Shown here: in pieces, positions 23,211 to 35,400 of the stretch
How positions within the stretch are numbered: the stretch's first letter is position 1
Layout of the letters: each line of letters opens with the position of its first letter
DNA from: Opisthorchis felineus
Lineage: Eukaryota; Platyhelminthes; Trematoda; Opisthorchiida; Opisthorchiidae
Reading direction: 5' to 3'
Assembly: GCA_004794785.1 (NCBI GenBank)
Contig: SJOL01008389.1
Location: 498,385-562,384, forward strand
DNA: 64,000 nucleotides
Program-made: the position numbers and the translations under genes
Notes under the pieces: generated by a model
What the model was told of the DNA's origin: nothing
What the model saw: the letters and a program-made list of their open reading frames with translations, nothing else
Database searches by the model: none

Positions 23211-26149
23211 TCGACAGATCTTAACTTGATCTATCACTCATGATTAAAAGTAACCATACCCGTCATCCTACTATCTAGCGACTTAGAAATCTACAAAACC
23301 ATAACGCTTCTGACTCTTTGAGCAGCTCTTATAAGTTACAATCTTATTGACTAGCTTATGACGACTTGAGAATAAAGCAGTCTCTCTGCGTAATCTCATT
23401 TTTAGTATTTTATGCTGGTATATTTTCCTTGGGAACAGTGTTGGAGAGGAGAGAGGATGATAGTCCTAATAACACTTAGAAAACCCGGTTGCCAGTGGCT
23501 TGGAAATCTGTGTCTTCAGGGATCGCATATTCGTTGGCTTGCTGGGGAGGATATTACATTTTTAGGTGGCGTAGTTTGAAAAGTCCTATTCTAACTGGCT
23601 TCCCAAATTGTTTGTTCACCAGGTAGCGAAATTACACAATGTCCCAACTAACACGTGATAAGTGTTCATAGTCTTCCACAGGACAACCTTCTAACGTGAT
23701 CGTCAAAGAAAAGAAAATGCTCCGCAAAATCAAGCTACGCTAATTATAGAACTGCTTCTGAAGAGAGAATAACTCGCGTTTTAAATATCGGTCCAAATAG
23801 ACCCTCAGACATTCCTTTTCTTCACAGTCTTTTGAGAAAAATCACAAAGGAGATGTTCGATCGGATATCGATCTAGCCTTCGTCCGCATCACTTGTTCTC
23901 CAAACGAATTATCTGCCTAACCAGCATGTCAATGGATTTGAGCAATAAGTGCAGTTTTCACCAAATGAAGCGCCATGTCGAAGACGTAAACGGTTCACGC
24001 ATCCAGCAGGCCAGAGCCATGAGAGTTCGACCTCCTTCTCTATGTATATTGGCTGAGGAATGAATTAATCACCCACTGAATCGAAGTTACAAGGTCACAG
24101 TCAGCTCTAACGTGAAGCGCACTTAGTGCATAGGGGTAGACATCCCCTCTGAGTGCACGCACAACAGACACCTTTTGAGGAATAGACTTTTATTGGGCAG
24201 GAGCAACTTTGCAGTTACATTCATCCGGTTGGTGGTCTGGCTTTGAACTCCACCTCCCAGAAAAGTCACATTCGGCTTCTACAACCAAGCAGTGTCCCAA
24301 TGGTTTGAAATACCTCCAAATGTACCACTTACAGAAGCAATGCAGTGAAATCGCTCCAATAGACAAATGAAAAGGACGTTGGCGCAGTTAGCCCAGTCAT
24401 TCAGTCAACCGCCATAACTAAAACGAAACGAGCCCACATATACATTATGCTCAAACCGGGAATGTCCATGCAGTGCTGACTTTGCAACTGATAGCAATAC
24501 AGAATTGGGGGTATTGCCTTCCCCCATGCATGAATCAGCTGACTAACTCCATCATCAATGTTAACTCCAGCACCACATATCCGCTTTGCACCGTGGTATC
24601 CCCGTGCTTATGCAGATGTTTTTGGCAACTGCAACCTCCCATATAGCAGTTCTGAATGAGGATCGGAATGCACTTCATGCTGTGGTAAACGCTCCGCATG
24701 AATCACCAACTGAAGGTGACAGTGTTTCGGAAAATAATAGTAGCTTAGTTTGATTGCAATCAAACTGCCAAGCTCGCCGAATAGACCAACAACCAATCAT
24801 TTGAAGTTTTCTTGCTTACTGGGGTTTTCTGTGGTAGAAATTTCTCGGCTAGCTTGAATCGGCTCATCTTTGGGGCTTACCGTACGTTGGGAGATTGTGA
24901 AATGACGGATGACCGTATCGTAACTAAAATTGCACTTTCAGGTGCTGACTGCGTCAGATACACTTCTAACTGTTCACTCTCCGAGAAAGAAACATCCGTC
25001 GGAGGAGAAACTTGATAGCCCTTAATTGAGTACCATATAGTGCGAAGCTTCTGTGATTTTAGCATGATGGATGGATGACCTGGCCACGGGCACACGTGTC
25101 GTCCTAGTCAGGTACAAGTCAAACTCAAGAAGCTCCGGGAACGATCGAAGCGTCCTTCAGATGGATTGGCCAAGTCAGTGACCATATACACAACGATACT
25201 TATTGTTAGCTTTGGAAAATATCGTTAACCCTTGCTGTTGGACTGACAACCAACGGTTGTCATACTTGTGAACAAGCAGCTAAGATGCCCCATTTGGAAA
25301 CTGAGAGAGTTTTCACATCGTGTCTCAAAACGTGAGCAGCAAAACAATAGACGACTGTCTCATTCTAGCTGAGGCTAACCGCGGGTCAACAAAGAAGTAA
25401 ATGATCTCTCTTAGTTCACTATCAAAGGAGTGAATATGAAGACTGAAAAAGTAAATATATTCCCGCACACCCAGATACCAATCCATTGGTTAACGCGTTA
25501 AGTTATTTGACTTAGTTTGACTAATGAACCTTTGAGGAATCACTGGAATCTGATTCACGCAGTGGTAAGTCAATAAAACCTAGTATGACCAAATTAGATA
25601 GTACCGTACTGCACCTGATGAAGACTGCGCACGCTGGTCACGAAATGAGCCTAAGCTCCCCACTCAGGTTGTGGTTATGCTGTACAATGGCTGGCTGACG
25701 CCCCACACTACCACGGCTGTGGTAGGCAACTCACAACCTTTAGGTCATGAGCAACCAGGTCACGTCAAGTCACAATTACACCTTCAGATACAGGTCGTAA
25801 CACGCAAGAGATGCTCAACTGCTCCTTTTCGGGTGCGTGTTATGTTGGGAGTGAACAGGAACAAACACGAAAGCGTATGACGTTCGAATGAAAAGTAATC
25901 AAGCCTCCGCACAATACAGTGCAACTTTTGATTTTCCGACGAGCACTAGCTTGATGGCCAAAATCTTTAATTTCGGTAAGCATATTTCATACTCGCTAAT
26001 CAAACATTATTGCGTTTCCGTACCAAATTTCACCAAATTTTTGGCGAACACATCATAGAGTTTTTCAGTGCTGTTGTCCGCATGACAAACCACCCCACTC
26101 AAGTTTCGTAGAACGTTAGTGGCACGTTGAAAAGGGATTCATTCCGGTC
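23211..26149. other. No gene recognised
   Basis: Short, motif-free frames only. Two overlapping frames at 24812-25095 are on opposite strands. Nothing supports a gene. Confidence 0.5.
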
Positions 26150-26161
26150 GACTACCTTAGA

Positions 26162-26350
26162 GAGGGCGAGATGGCTCAGTGTTTAGAGCGCGGATTTACT
26201 GACCAGAAGGTCCGTGGCTCGAACCCGACCTCTGCCTCTCGACTTCTCTTATGTAAGCTTGGGCAACCTGGCAGTATCCCAGCCCTCGTGCTTCCTTTTG
26301 GTGGCATGGCAGGTAGGCACCGAAAGGTGTTACAGCAGGACGATTTTTTT
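26162..26350 (+). mobile_element. tRNA-derived SINE, copy 3
   Basis: A 189-bp copy with box A-like GATGGCTCAGTGTTTAGAG, box B GGCTCGAACCC, and a body ending in CGATTTTTTT. Target-site duplications are clear: GACTACCTTAGA (26150-26161) and GACTCCCTTAGA (26351-26362), which fix both ends of the family. The 3' end is a T run, not an A tail. Confidence 0.9.
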
Positions 26351-26619
26351 GACTCCCTTAGATTGCGGCTCAATAATGAAATATTATGTCAATATATGAA
26401 GGATAACCAATTCGTTATTTCTTTGTTTGAATACCACACCGTGCTGATAAGCTGCAGAAACAGCGCAGGAGCTCTCCAATAATTCAGTGATCATGGCTGG
26501 GTAAACTTCGAAGCAAAACTGCCGACCTTAGAATGTCATCTTGAGTAGCAAATTCAGATATAGGATAAGCACCCTACTGCTGCTTCACCATTATCGGGCA
26601 TAATCAGCAGGACAGATCC

Positions 26620-26692
26620 CATGATTCTCCAGGAAGATTCGAGCCCATGACCTCCCGCCCGGTAGTTGGTGCTTGAACCGTTATATCAGGAG
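26620..26692 (-). repeat. tRNA-like sequence, second SINE family or tRNA pseudogene
   Basis: The - strand reads GCTCCTGATATAACGGTTCA, then an anticodon-arm-like ACCGGGCGGG block, then GGCTCGAATCTTCCTGGAG. The order D-arm, anticodon arm, T-arm and the pairing of CUCC with GGAG match a tRNA. The 5' side of the anticodon stem is broken, so a working tRNA is unlikely. Head of a tRNA-derived SINE or a tRNA pseudogene. Confidence 0.5.
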
Positions 26693-26989
26693 CAGGTGAT
26701 CAACGGTGCGATTAACTTACATTTGTGGCACAACGGCCCTCGCGAAATATGCACTGTTGATGACTGTTGTGACTTCACCTACAGAACAAAATCTCGAATG
26801 AATTTTCCACGACTGAAATTTTCTATCAACACAGGTGGGAAAATTGTGGAAATCAAATAACTCTATCAGGCACTGTGTTGTTTAGTCAGCTGAGACAATT
26901 CATTCGGCCTGAAGGTTCAGGAAGTATGCAGCGATGCTTCTGAGTTTTTCTATGTAAAAGTGCTTTTAGAGAGAGGCTTGAGTCTCATG

Positions 26990-27106
26990 CTAAACATTTT
27001 ATATGCAGGAACTAACTAGGGGAACATTTATGGTATCTGGAGGCCTTGGCCTCAAATGGAAAATAAATAAGTAACTAAATAAGTAGATTAATAAATAAAT
27101 AAATTG
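26990..27106 (+). mobile_element. Probable LINE/SINE 3' end with AAATA-rich tail
   Basis: A perfect palindrome GAGGCCTTGGCCTC (27040-27053) is followed by CAAATGG and about 50 nt of A-rich tandem AAATA-like repeats. A small stem-loop plus simple-repeat tail is the usual 3' terminus of non-LTR retrotransposons. No coding part is recognisable upstream, so it would be a 5'-truncated copy. Confidence 0.5.
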
Positions 27107-30100
27107 ATAATCTACTCTTGGTGTGGGTACTGTGAATGTTTCTCCTCATTTTTTTAGACGACGCAACATAATTATTTCAGCATATTCGCTTTAGTTGGAC
27201 CTTTCCAACCTCATCCATCCATTTGGTTAAACCAGCAAATTAGTTCCACTTGCCAACGTTATCATCTTAATCTTCCTCGGGCAACATTGGTATTCAGACG
27301 GCTGAATCATATTTCACCTGTAACAATGTTCAGTGGGTCGGCAGGCTTTGTGAACCGACGGCAAACTAGGTGTACTTCAACCTGACGGAATATTACTCAA
27401 ACAACACAGTAGAAAATAATTCGCACCATTCAGTAGAATGAAAGCTTATCAGTAATCCTGTAGCAGGTTGCTTTATTCAGTGTTACCAAAGTGTGTGACG
27501 CATTGCGTGCGGAAGAACCGCGCCCAAATTGTCGCCAATTTTCTGTTTTCTCAATTGCAGTCGGACGGAGCCTACATAAGGTATGTTTTCAGAACTCTTA
27601 GGCAACAAGTCCGGTGTGCATTGAGTAAATACCTGTCTCTGAGAGGGTTCGTCTGGACTATTGTATGACACAATTGCTGGTGCGATTATCGGCTTTCCTG
27701 CAGATGGTCGCCAATGTTTTGCGTGTGTGCAGTCGTGAATACCTCACACCTGTCGATTCCACTGGTTTCCCTATTTTGAGTTATGTGACACTGATGGTCT
27801 TTCAGTGAGGAAAGGTTAGCAATATGCTAGGAATCCTATTGGGTACAGTGTCAGACTAAGAAATCACTGTCAGCATTCTTCCAAAAGTGCTTTTATTGAG
27901 TTCAGAAATTTTCACTCGCTTTAGAATAATCCACTCAGCGCAAGAATCTCCCAAGAGCGTCTTCTATGCATCGCTAAAATAAAGACCACAGGAAATCCGA
28001 CTAGTTGAACTTAAACATAAATTGGTCTTCATTGCCGTACTTCTTTTTCTTGGCTTGGTTACACTGCACGATGTTCATAGCAATTCTCTATTTGTAGCCC
28101 TCCGGAGAGTACGGTACAACGTTAATAAGGTGCCTCCAGCTTGAGCAAATACCTGATAACGATATCCAAACATCATCATCACATGCGATCGATGTGTTGT
28201 GGCTGCGCATAACGTATTTAGTAGGCGTGTAGTCTCCTTATATCTGCTGAATGTTATCCGGCCTTGCTACATTGATCAGGTTAACAAATAAATAGTAAAC
28301 AAACAATGGTTCCTCGATGCTCCGAGCCTACATTTTTGGGTATGATTCATAGCCTTAAGTCCTGCTATACTTCTTTACGATCTATCTATAACCACGTTCC
28401 GCTTAACTTTCGACCCAAGTGCCACTAAGGTGACACATGGACATCAGATGTTGACTGAATACAGCTATCCGTGAATGAATCCAAATTCGTTGTTCCAATT
28501 CTCAACCTGCGCATCATGTTCCTTTTCCACCACACGATGGGCTAATTCACTACAGTGAGTTGTCAGTTTACGGATTCCCGCAGAGACGTTGGCTTTACAT
28601 TGCTTCCTTATGTTTAGTGCGTTCCAACTTAGCTTTTGCCCTTGTTTACCATTCCGATCGTCCGTGCGCATACACGCACCTACATACACACTTGCGGGAA
28701 AGGGTTAGCTTCATGTTCACGCCTCAGTTTACTTTGGTTTTCATGAAAAAGACAATGGCGCCTATCCACCATAAAACGTATCTTCCGTTACCTGTGATGC
28801 TTCGATAAACAGGCTGGATTTTGGACAACCCGGTGAAGGGAACCTGCTCGAAGACAGAGGCAGAGACGATGGTTGGAACGGTGTATAGGATATCCGTCCT
28901 GTGGAAAGCATAAATTTTAAAGCACCCGCATGTATTGAAGACTAATGTGGGAAGGAGATAGATGGCCGAAATGGGAACAGTGCTCATCGTCAAACATCAA
29001 CTCCAGTGCTGCTTTAGAGCATTGTTTCTCATGGAATCCCGTTTGGCACCAGTTGAATCAACCTTCAGTTGTACGCCGCTTTGTATTATCGGTGTAATTT
29101 TTACTGATTCCTTTTTTTAGATGATATTTGCTGAAAAATATCTTTTTGTATGACTAATGTGTCCGATCGTTGAGTTCACTTATTTTCCTCTACGATGCCA
29201 AGTTCACCACAGAAATTAGATCACCCCGCCAGACAGCAGCGTTACAGTCTAAGAAAGCAGGATAGGGTTTGCAGAACGCTGCTGCGTTCTTCGGGCAGTT
29301 ATCAGCCACACGTTATAGCCTAATAGTTGTTTTAACAAGGAACTGATAACATGACCTATCAAGTCAAATGAAGAAGGCAGAATGAGGGGTCTACGCTTAC
29401 TGTACGTCACCTTCGTCAGATCTACTTTCCGATTGGCCCTGTACTACCGGCTTTGACTATCAAAGTGAAGTCTTTGCAGTCTCAGGATCAGAGCCTTTGA
29501 TAACGTCTGCACATCAAGGACCTACCTTGTCTACTCTGAAGTGCTTACAACCAGCGACTTGCTTGTTATACTCATAGTCAGACGTTCATTGTGCGCGAAG
29601 AATGCGTTTTCACACAAGCTGAGCAAATGCGGTTCAGTGGGATGACAGCTGACACATAAGAAAGGGATTTTTCCGGAATGGAATTGGGGTACCGAAAGAA
29701 TCGGGGATGAATATACTACGTACAGACACGAAAATTATAGGACTGATGAATGAATGATAGCCAGTGAAAAAGGTTATTTCGTACTCCATCCCCTTTGGTG
29801 TGTCTCCCCTGTCCGTTGCACTTCACCCACGAATTATGGTCAGACATTGGCAAAACGAAGGTAACAAACTAGTCAAACAATTTGACCACAGAGTGAGCAA
29901 AATGAGCTGTCAGAATTATCCACAGAGTGGCCACTTACAATAAAAATCCCCTCCTTAATGACCGATTCTGGCCGATCCTGTCGAATTTATAGCTTGCTAT
30001 TTGTAGACTGTGTATTCACTTTAGTGTTCCAGCAGCTATGGCGAATTTTTTCCCTTTTTCTCGGTTGCAACGTTCCCTCTTTGAAAAGCCTAATTTAATA

Positions 30101-30400
30101 CTCATAAAGGATGAACGTCCCAATAGGGATACATTCGGACTCATAAAAACGTTGCCCGCTCACAGCTCTTTCCAGTGCTTACTCATTTGAAACGATTCTT
30201 TATGACAGATCTTGTTAGTGTCACTGTTGAGGGATTGAACACCCAAAATGCTACTGGACATCTCCCCCCTTAAAAACGGTTGAACGAGACTGTCGACCTT
30301 CGACACCGCAAGTAGAAACCGATTGTCAGACGGTGTCACCGAAAATGGGGCAAAAGTGCTTTATCCAATACCGGCTGTCGGTCAAAACAAAAGCGTCGCG
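27107..30400. other. No gene recognised
   Basis: Short frames without motifs on both strands. Nothing else seen. Confidence 0.5.
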
Positions 30401-30402
30401 TG

Positions 30403-30449
30403 ATATATATATATATATATATATANNNNNNNNNNNNNNNNNNNNNNNN
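30403..30449. other. (AT)n microsatellite ending in a 24-N gap
   Basis: About 11 AT units run straight into Ns at 30426-30449. The gap is probably unresolved microsatellite length; the 60-codon frame reported across it is meaningless. Confidence 0.95.
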
Positions 30450-32190
30450 TGTTTCTTAAAAAGAGTCAAAAAGCATGCTTCTTGTTGATAAAACACGATT
30501 ACAAACACGTGGCACTACATTAACTCTGCTTCATGTTCTTTGTTGCTCAAGCCAGCTGTCAAAGTCACCCGAGTGCTGAGGCATTTGTTAAAAAATTTTC
30601 GGTTATCTAACCAGACCACCGTGATACGGTGCCATTTAGTGGGATTGCCGGAAGAGATTCCTCCGAAGAAACCCATGAATGAAGGATTGATTTTAAGTCT
30701 CGTACTATCTTCACTTTGTTTGAACATGAGGTTCAGCTCAACCCAGTCATGTTGCCTACTCAACCTTGTGGTGTCACGCTCAAGTCCCACGAATCTCATT
30801 ATACGCCCTCTTTGACCAGCGTCTTAAGTCCCACTCCACATCAGCTTGAAGGGAATCAAATATGGTCATAATAAACATCATTTAGGTCACAACATCCAAG
30901 CTTTTTAACACTAACAAAACGGAAAACCCGCCCTGGCAACGAACCGTGCTATTATATGTCAAGCACCTTATGCTATCCATGACGATCCCACTGTAAGACG
31001 GTCTTATAAGCCAGACAATATTCGAAAACTTAATCTTACTATGTGAACAAAGACAATGAAACCTTTCCGACGCTATCTTCCTCCACCTCATGAAACTTAT
31101 CTTACCCATAGAATGCAATCAGAGAATCAACATAAAGCAACGGACTGACTCACCCAACAGGACGACACCCTCGGAACAAATTATCTTGGGCTTTAATCAG
31201 GGACACGTGAAATAGCCTTCGACTTCGCCTTTGTTATCAGCGCAAACTAATCTATCATGTTCGGTGTGTGGGTGATTGTGTGCATGTGTCATTCAATATA
31301 GTTAAATCTTGCAACCAGGACCGAGGATATTCTTTCCCGCATAAGTTTACCTCTGTCTCTGACGTCTCGTAACGGAACCCGCATCTGACACCATATATTG
31401 TTTGTGTGTTTGTAAGTAAGCAAGTAAGCCAAGCGGGTGGTCGACAAACTAATCGGCTTGTGAAGCATTGCTGTGCAGTGCCGTTCAAATTGATCAGTTT
31501 TATGTATCAATTTTCTGATCCACAGCACTGTATGCATTTGGATTGTTTCGGGCCCACATACGGTGGGTCATAATTTAGTCGATATTTTTAGACGTCCGTT
31601 ATCCGTTAGCTACTGGAAGTACAGTCGCCGTCATTGGGGGCGCCCATTAGCAGAAGAGGCCGCCTCCTCAGAAGAGATCACTTTTGGTTGGTCGTATTTC
31701 ACCCGTAAAGACGCTGTTGGAGGAACTGCAAAGAGGCCACTCTTCGCAGTTCATTTGATGTGGTCACTCGGGAGGCACACGACTATATTTGTCCTAAAGG
31801 TATTATAGCTGATTGCCAGACGCTCTTCACTGGAGACAACTGCTGCTAGCTGAAATTGTCTTTTCCAGGTTTCGAGGTAACCTAGCAGTACTCCACAAGG
31901 TCGCAGGGTAGCTAAATAGCTGGAAAACATCGAGGTTAAACGCTTTCATTTGCTTTTGAGGACGTCGGACGATAAACCCAATTTCTTCGGTTACAATGCA
32001 TACTGTTGGACTCACCGTCAACCTGAATGGGTTTTGTCTCAGTCAGGTGAACATAATTGGTTTGAAGGTGTACTTCTAGCGTCGAAAACAAAACCCGCCA
32101 AGGTTTTTTAGTAGCAAAAGTGCTGTAGATCAATAAGCGGCAGCACTCATATCAGCAAATTTCGGTTGTCATAATGGCTAGAACAGTCTT
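30450..32190. other. No gene recognised; one short imperfect hairpin
   Basis: A pair of ~90-codon frames on opposite strands at 30515-30815 suggests an old repeat but cannot be named. A 12-bp inverted repeat with one mismatch lies at 31724-31751 (arms AACTGCAAAGAG and CTCTTCGCAGTT). Confidence 0.45.
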
Positions 32191-32202
32191 CAGTTCGCCA
32201 AA

Positions 32203-32280
32203 TGCACTCATTTGTGCACTAATATGTGTTTAACTGGGGACTCAGTTGAATATCAAATCTCGTTTATGATATTCTTTAAC
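32203..32280 (+). repeat. Dispersed repeat 'module X', copy 4
   Basis: The order ACTCATTTGTGCAC, GTGTTTAACTGGGGACTCAG, TTGAAT, ATCTCGTTTATGATATTC follows copies 1-3, with divergence. A partial hammerhead-repeat foldback follows at 32348. Confidence 0.4.
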
Positions 32281-32347
32281 TGAACCCGTCGCCTATAGGC
32301 GGCCTCATGTTTCAGTTGGTACGATAGTCGAAATATCGCAGTACATT

Positions 32348-32428
32348 GTCTGGACAGGATACGCTACTCATAAAGTTGCCGAAAACTCTTCGATATTACG
32401 CACTATGAGTAGTGTGTCCCGTCTAGAC
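32348..32428. repeat. Foldback made of the outer part of the hammerhead repeat, copy f
   Basis: Arms 32348-32372 and 32404-32428 pair at 21 of 25 positions; all four mismatches are transitions. The left side contains CTACTCATAAAGTTG and GAAAACTCTTCGA, the same words as the outer half of the hammerhead repeat. The CUGAUGA/GAAA core is absent. It looks like two half-copies in inverted orientation. Confidence 0.6.
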
Positions 32429-35400
32429 GTTGTTCAGCCAGTTAATGGGTTCAAAATTTCCCATTTAATAGCACAATCAAAACCGCGATGAAAGGAGTAT
32501 CCAGAAGAATCTCATCAATACTCAGAGTTTGTGGAAAAACATCTGATACCTATACCATATAGAAACAGTTATAAGTGGAATCCGTATACTGTGTGACTTG
32601 TGGAAGACAAGGTACCGCCAAACTGAATAAACTACACAGTCAAAATATTACGGCCTCTACATATCTTATAGTTTATTTTAACTCCTTTTCGCCCAAAAGA
32701 GTGTCATGGCCAATGTGACTTTTATCAGGTTCTATCATCCCACCTTTTTCTTGACTCAAATGACACTCACGGCTAATTAACTTACGATCGAAATCTAATA
32801 TCTAGCCGACTGAGAACCTAGAGTAAGGTTATAGGACAGGTCATAGATTTTATCGTCACCGTCGTGAGGCTCGCAGGAGCATTCACTAACGGCTCCTTCA
32901 TAACCAACATTATTATAATTTCTCACAAAATCTGTTAGTGTCGAGTTGTTTGATATCGCTCTAAACCGCTTTGGCGTCGAACCAGAGGAAATAGTTGGGT
33001 TCAAGAATTTCCTGAAAGCAATCCAGTAAAGGATTTGACTATAATTGCAAACTCTATAAACGGTTTTTCCCTGCTGATTTTTGTGTATCAAAATGCATGG
33101 ATGAGATTTTAACTTCATTTCACCTCTATTACCATGGTCAAACCATCTTTAAGGTCCTCACATCCATATACTGAGTAAATCAGTAGTATCCATCTGCATT
33201 TAGGCTGGTGTGTAAATATGACGGTTACCTTACTCCGAAACTGTGCACCTGAACTGCTGCTTGTGTGTATCGTCTCTTCTGCATCGTCGTACTACTAGTT
33301 ATCCGTACTGACAAGCTATTTCATTTAATTTTTTCGTGGTCAGCACAGACTGAGCATATTGTTGGGTTCCCACGAGCACCCAGTTTGTTCTGTTTGGTTT
33401 ACAAGAAATATGGACGGTAGATCTGACAGGAATCTGCTATAATTATATCCTTGATCTTACTGGAAGGATGTTCCAGCAGCGTGAACTGAAGCCTCCATGA
33501 GCACATCATGGCTTTTGTGCCTGTTCGAAGCAGCACCCCTGCAAACATGACAGGCGGCGTACAAGGATAACAGGAGGTCCAGATGAAATCTTTCACACGG
33601 GGATCATACTATGACCTTAAGTACAAATGACGGGATAGTTCGCTGATCTCGCTTAAAGGAATGCAATCAGCTGAATGTCACTCGGCTTGTAACTGTGGAA
33701 CAGTAAATAATTTCTGGTATGTAGTGGCCTCAACAATCCTCCGCTCTAACTGATTGAGTGTCGGATGAATTGTTTGATTCACAGAACGAAAGATTGATTA
33801 ATCTCCTCACTAGCTGATTCGTTTAACGATGGCACTCGATTCTGACCCAGTATTTCTACTGCACTCTGTGAGGACAAGCATGACGGGTTGACAGTGGTGA
33901 ATAGTGCATAACTCTCGGAGAAGCGTGACAAGGCCCCTTGATGTACGGTGATTTATCGCCGCTCGCAACACGTCCTTATGTATGTGTTGCAGTGTGCAAC
34001 TGATCGTCTTTCTTGATCCTGGAAGTTTCTAGCCCCGCATATTATTCAGGACTATCTGACCGGAAAGTTCACTAGTAATATGAAAATAATATTCAAAATC
34101 ACTCGCATTTTTTGTGTATGTACTTTTGGTAGTTTTCTCCAAGTGTATTGTACAAGTTTTGGCTTAAAGCTTAAATGTAAGTTTGGGACTTTTGTTGGGT
34201 AAGTATTTATTCACTTTGATCAGCGAAGTTCTCTAGTAATTTGAGGTCACCTACATTATGCGATCTAAGGACACAAGAGTTGGGTTAACTGACGTATTCA
34301 TTGTTTAGCTATTGTCACCCATGGTAACCTTCCCAAGTGCCCGGTCCTTTAAGGTTGGCCAACCCATCAGTTTCGAATGCACAGCTGTTTGTCTAAGCAA
34401 CATGGGGCTAGGAATCTGAGTGAGACTGACTGAGAGAAAATGTAGTTATTAATATCGGCCCTTCAGATTCTGGTTATATGTGCTATTGTCGTGCGCAAAA
34501 TCACCGTAGCTTGAGTAGAGGAATAAGGACAGGACAGTGGTTAATACGTCTTCCAGTCCACACAGATGAATGTGAAGTATCCACGCAATCTTTGAGTGTA
34601 TTTTTGATTGGTGAAGAATTTTCTCTTTGCTTATAGCATGCACTTCCGAATGTTACAATTATAATCTGAATCAGGGTAAGCTGATTGGGTTAGGGAACTT
34701 CTGACCGGATATGACTAACCACGTTAGACATGTGTCCTTAATTCGGAATTTAAATCGTTCATTAACCATAGCCATCTGCTTATCGTGGAGGCACAGAAAA
34801 GTCGCCAGTTCTTGTCACGTCAGACAAAACTTATAATCGGGAGACGTGCCGCGAAGGAAGGTCTTACCAGAGGAACGTCTACTCTAACTTCGACGTACAC
34901 TGCATGCAAAAAATCAGTCTGATCCTGCAGATACAGCGAAAGAAGCACTCGCGTGTGATCGTGAATGAGTTACGTAAAATGTTGCAATTGCTAACTTGTT
35001 TCTGACAGCTAGCTTAGTGCTGCTTCCTGATGGCCAACTTCGCCAGTTTTCACGTTTAGAGTGATGCATATTAGACTGAATATGAGCAAGGAGAACGGGC
35101 ACAAACTGAATTCACTTTACAATGTTGTGCTCTTTCAAACTCCTGTGCACCGTTTCTTGCAGGAAAGCTGATTGATGAATTTGCCAGCAGATTACCTAAA
35201 CACCTTTTGGCTTTGCCTAGACAGTTTGCGGCTGCATAGCATAACGTGACCTCAGTAGGTTCCACCTTCCACACCCGGTTTTGTCTGCATCCTCATTCGA
35301 TCAAGTTTGTATGCCTTTTCACGTATATTGTCTGATATGCAGGTCTGAGCTAGTTTTTATCACTTCACGAAAGTGAGACGGTCTCTTTTATCAATGGTGC

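Noticed and set aside
25615..25645. CTGATGA followed 20 nt later by GAAA, a second hammerhead-like core
   Set aside because: The intervening 20 nt do not form a stem II flush with the core (A against C at the base), no stem I or III partner is visible, and it does not match the repeat family.
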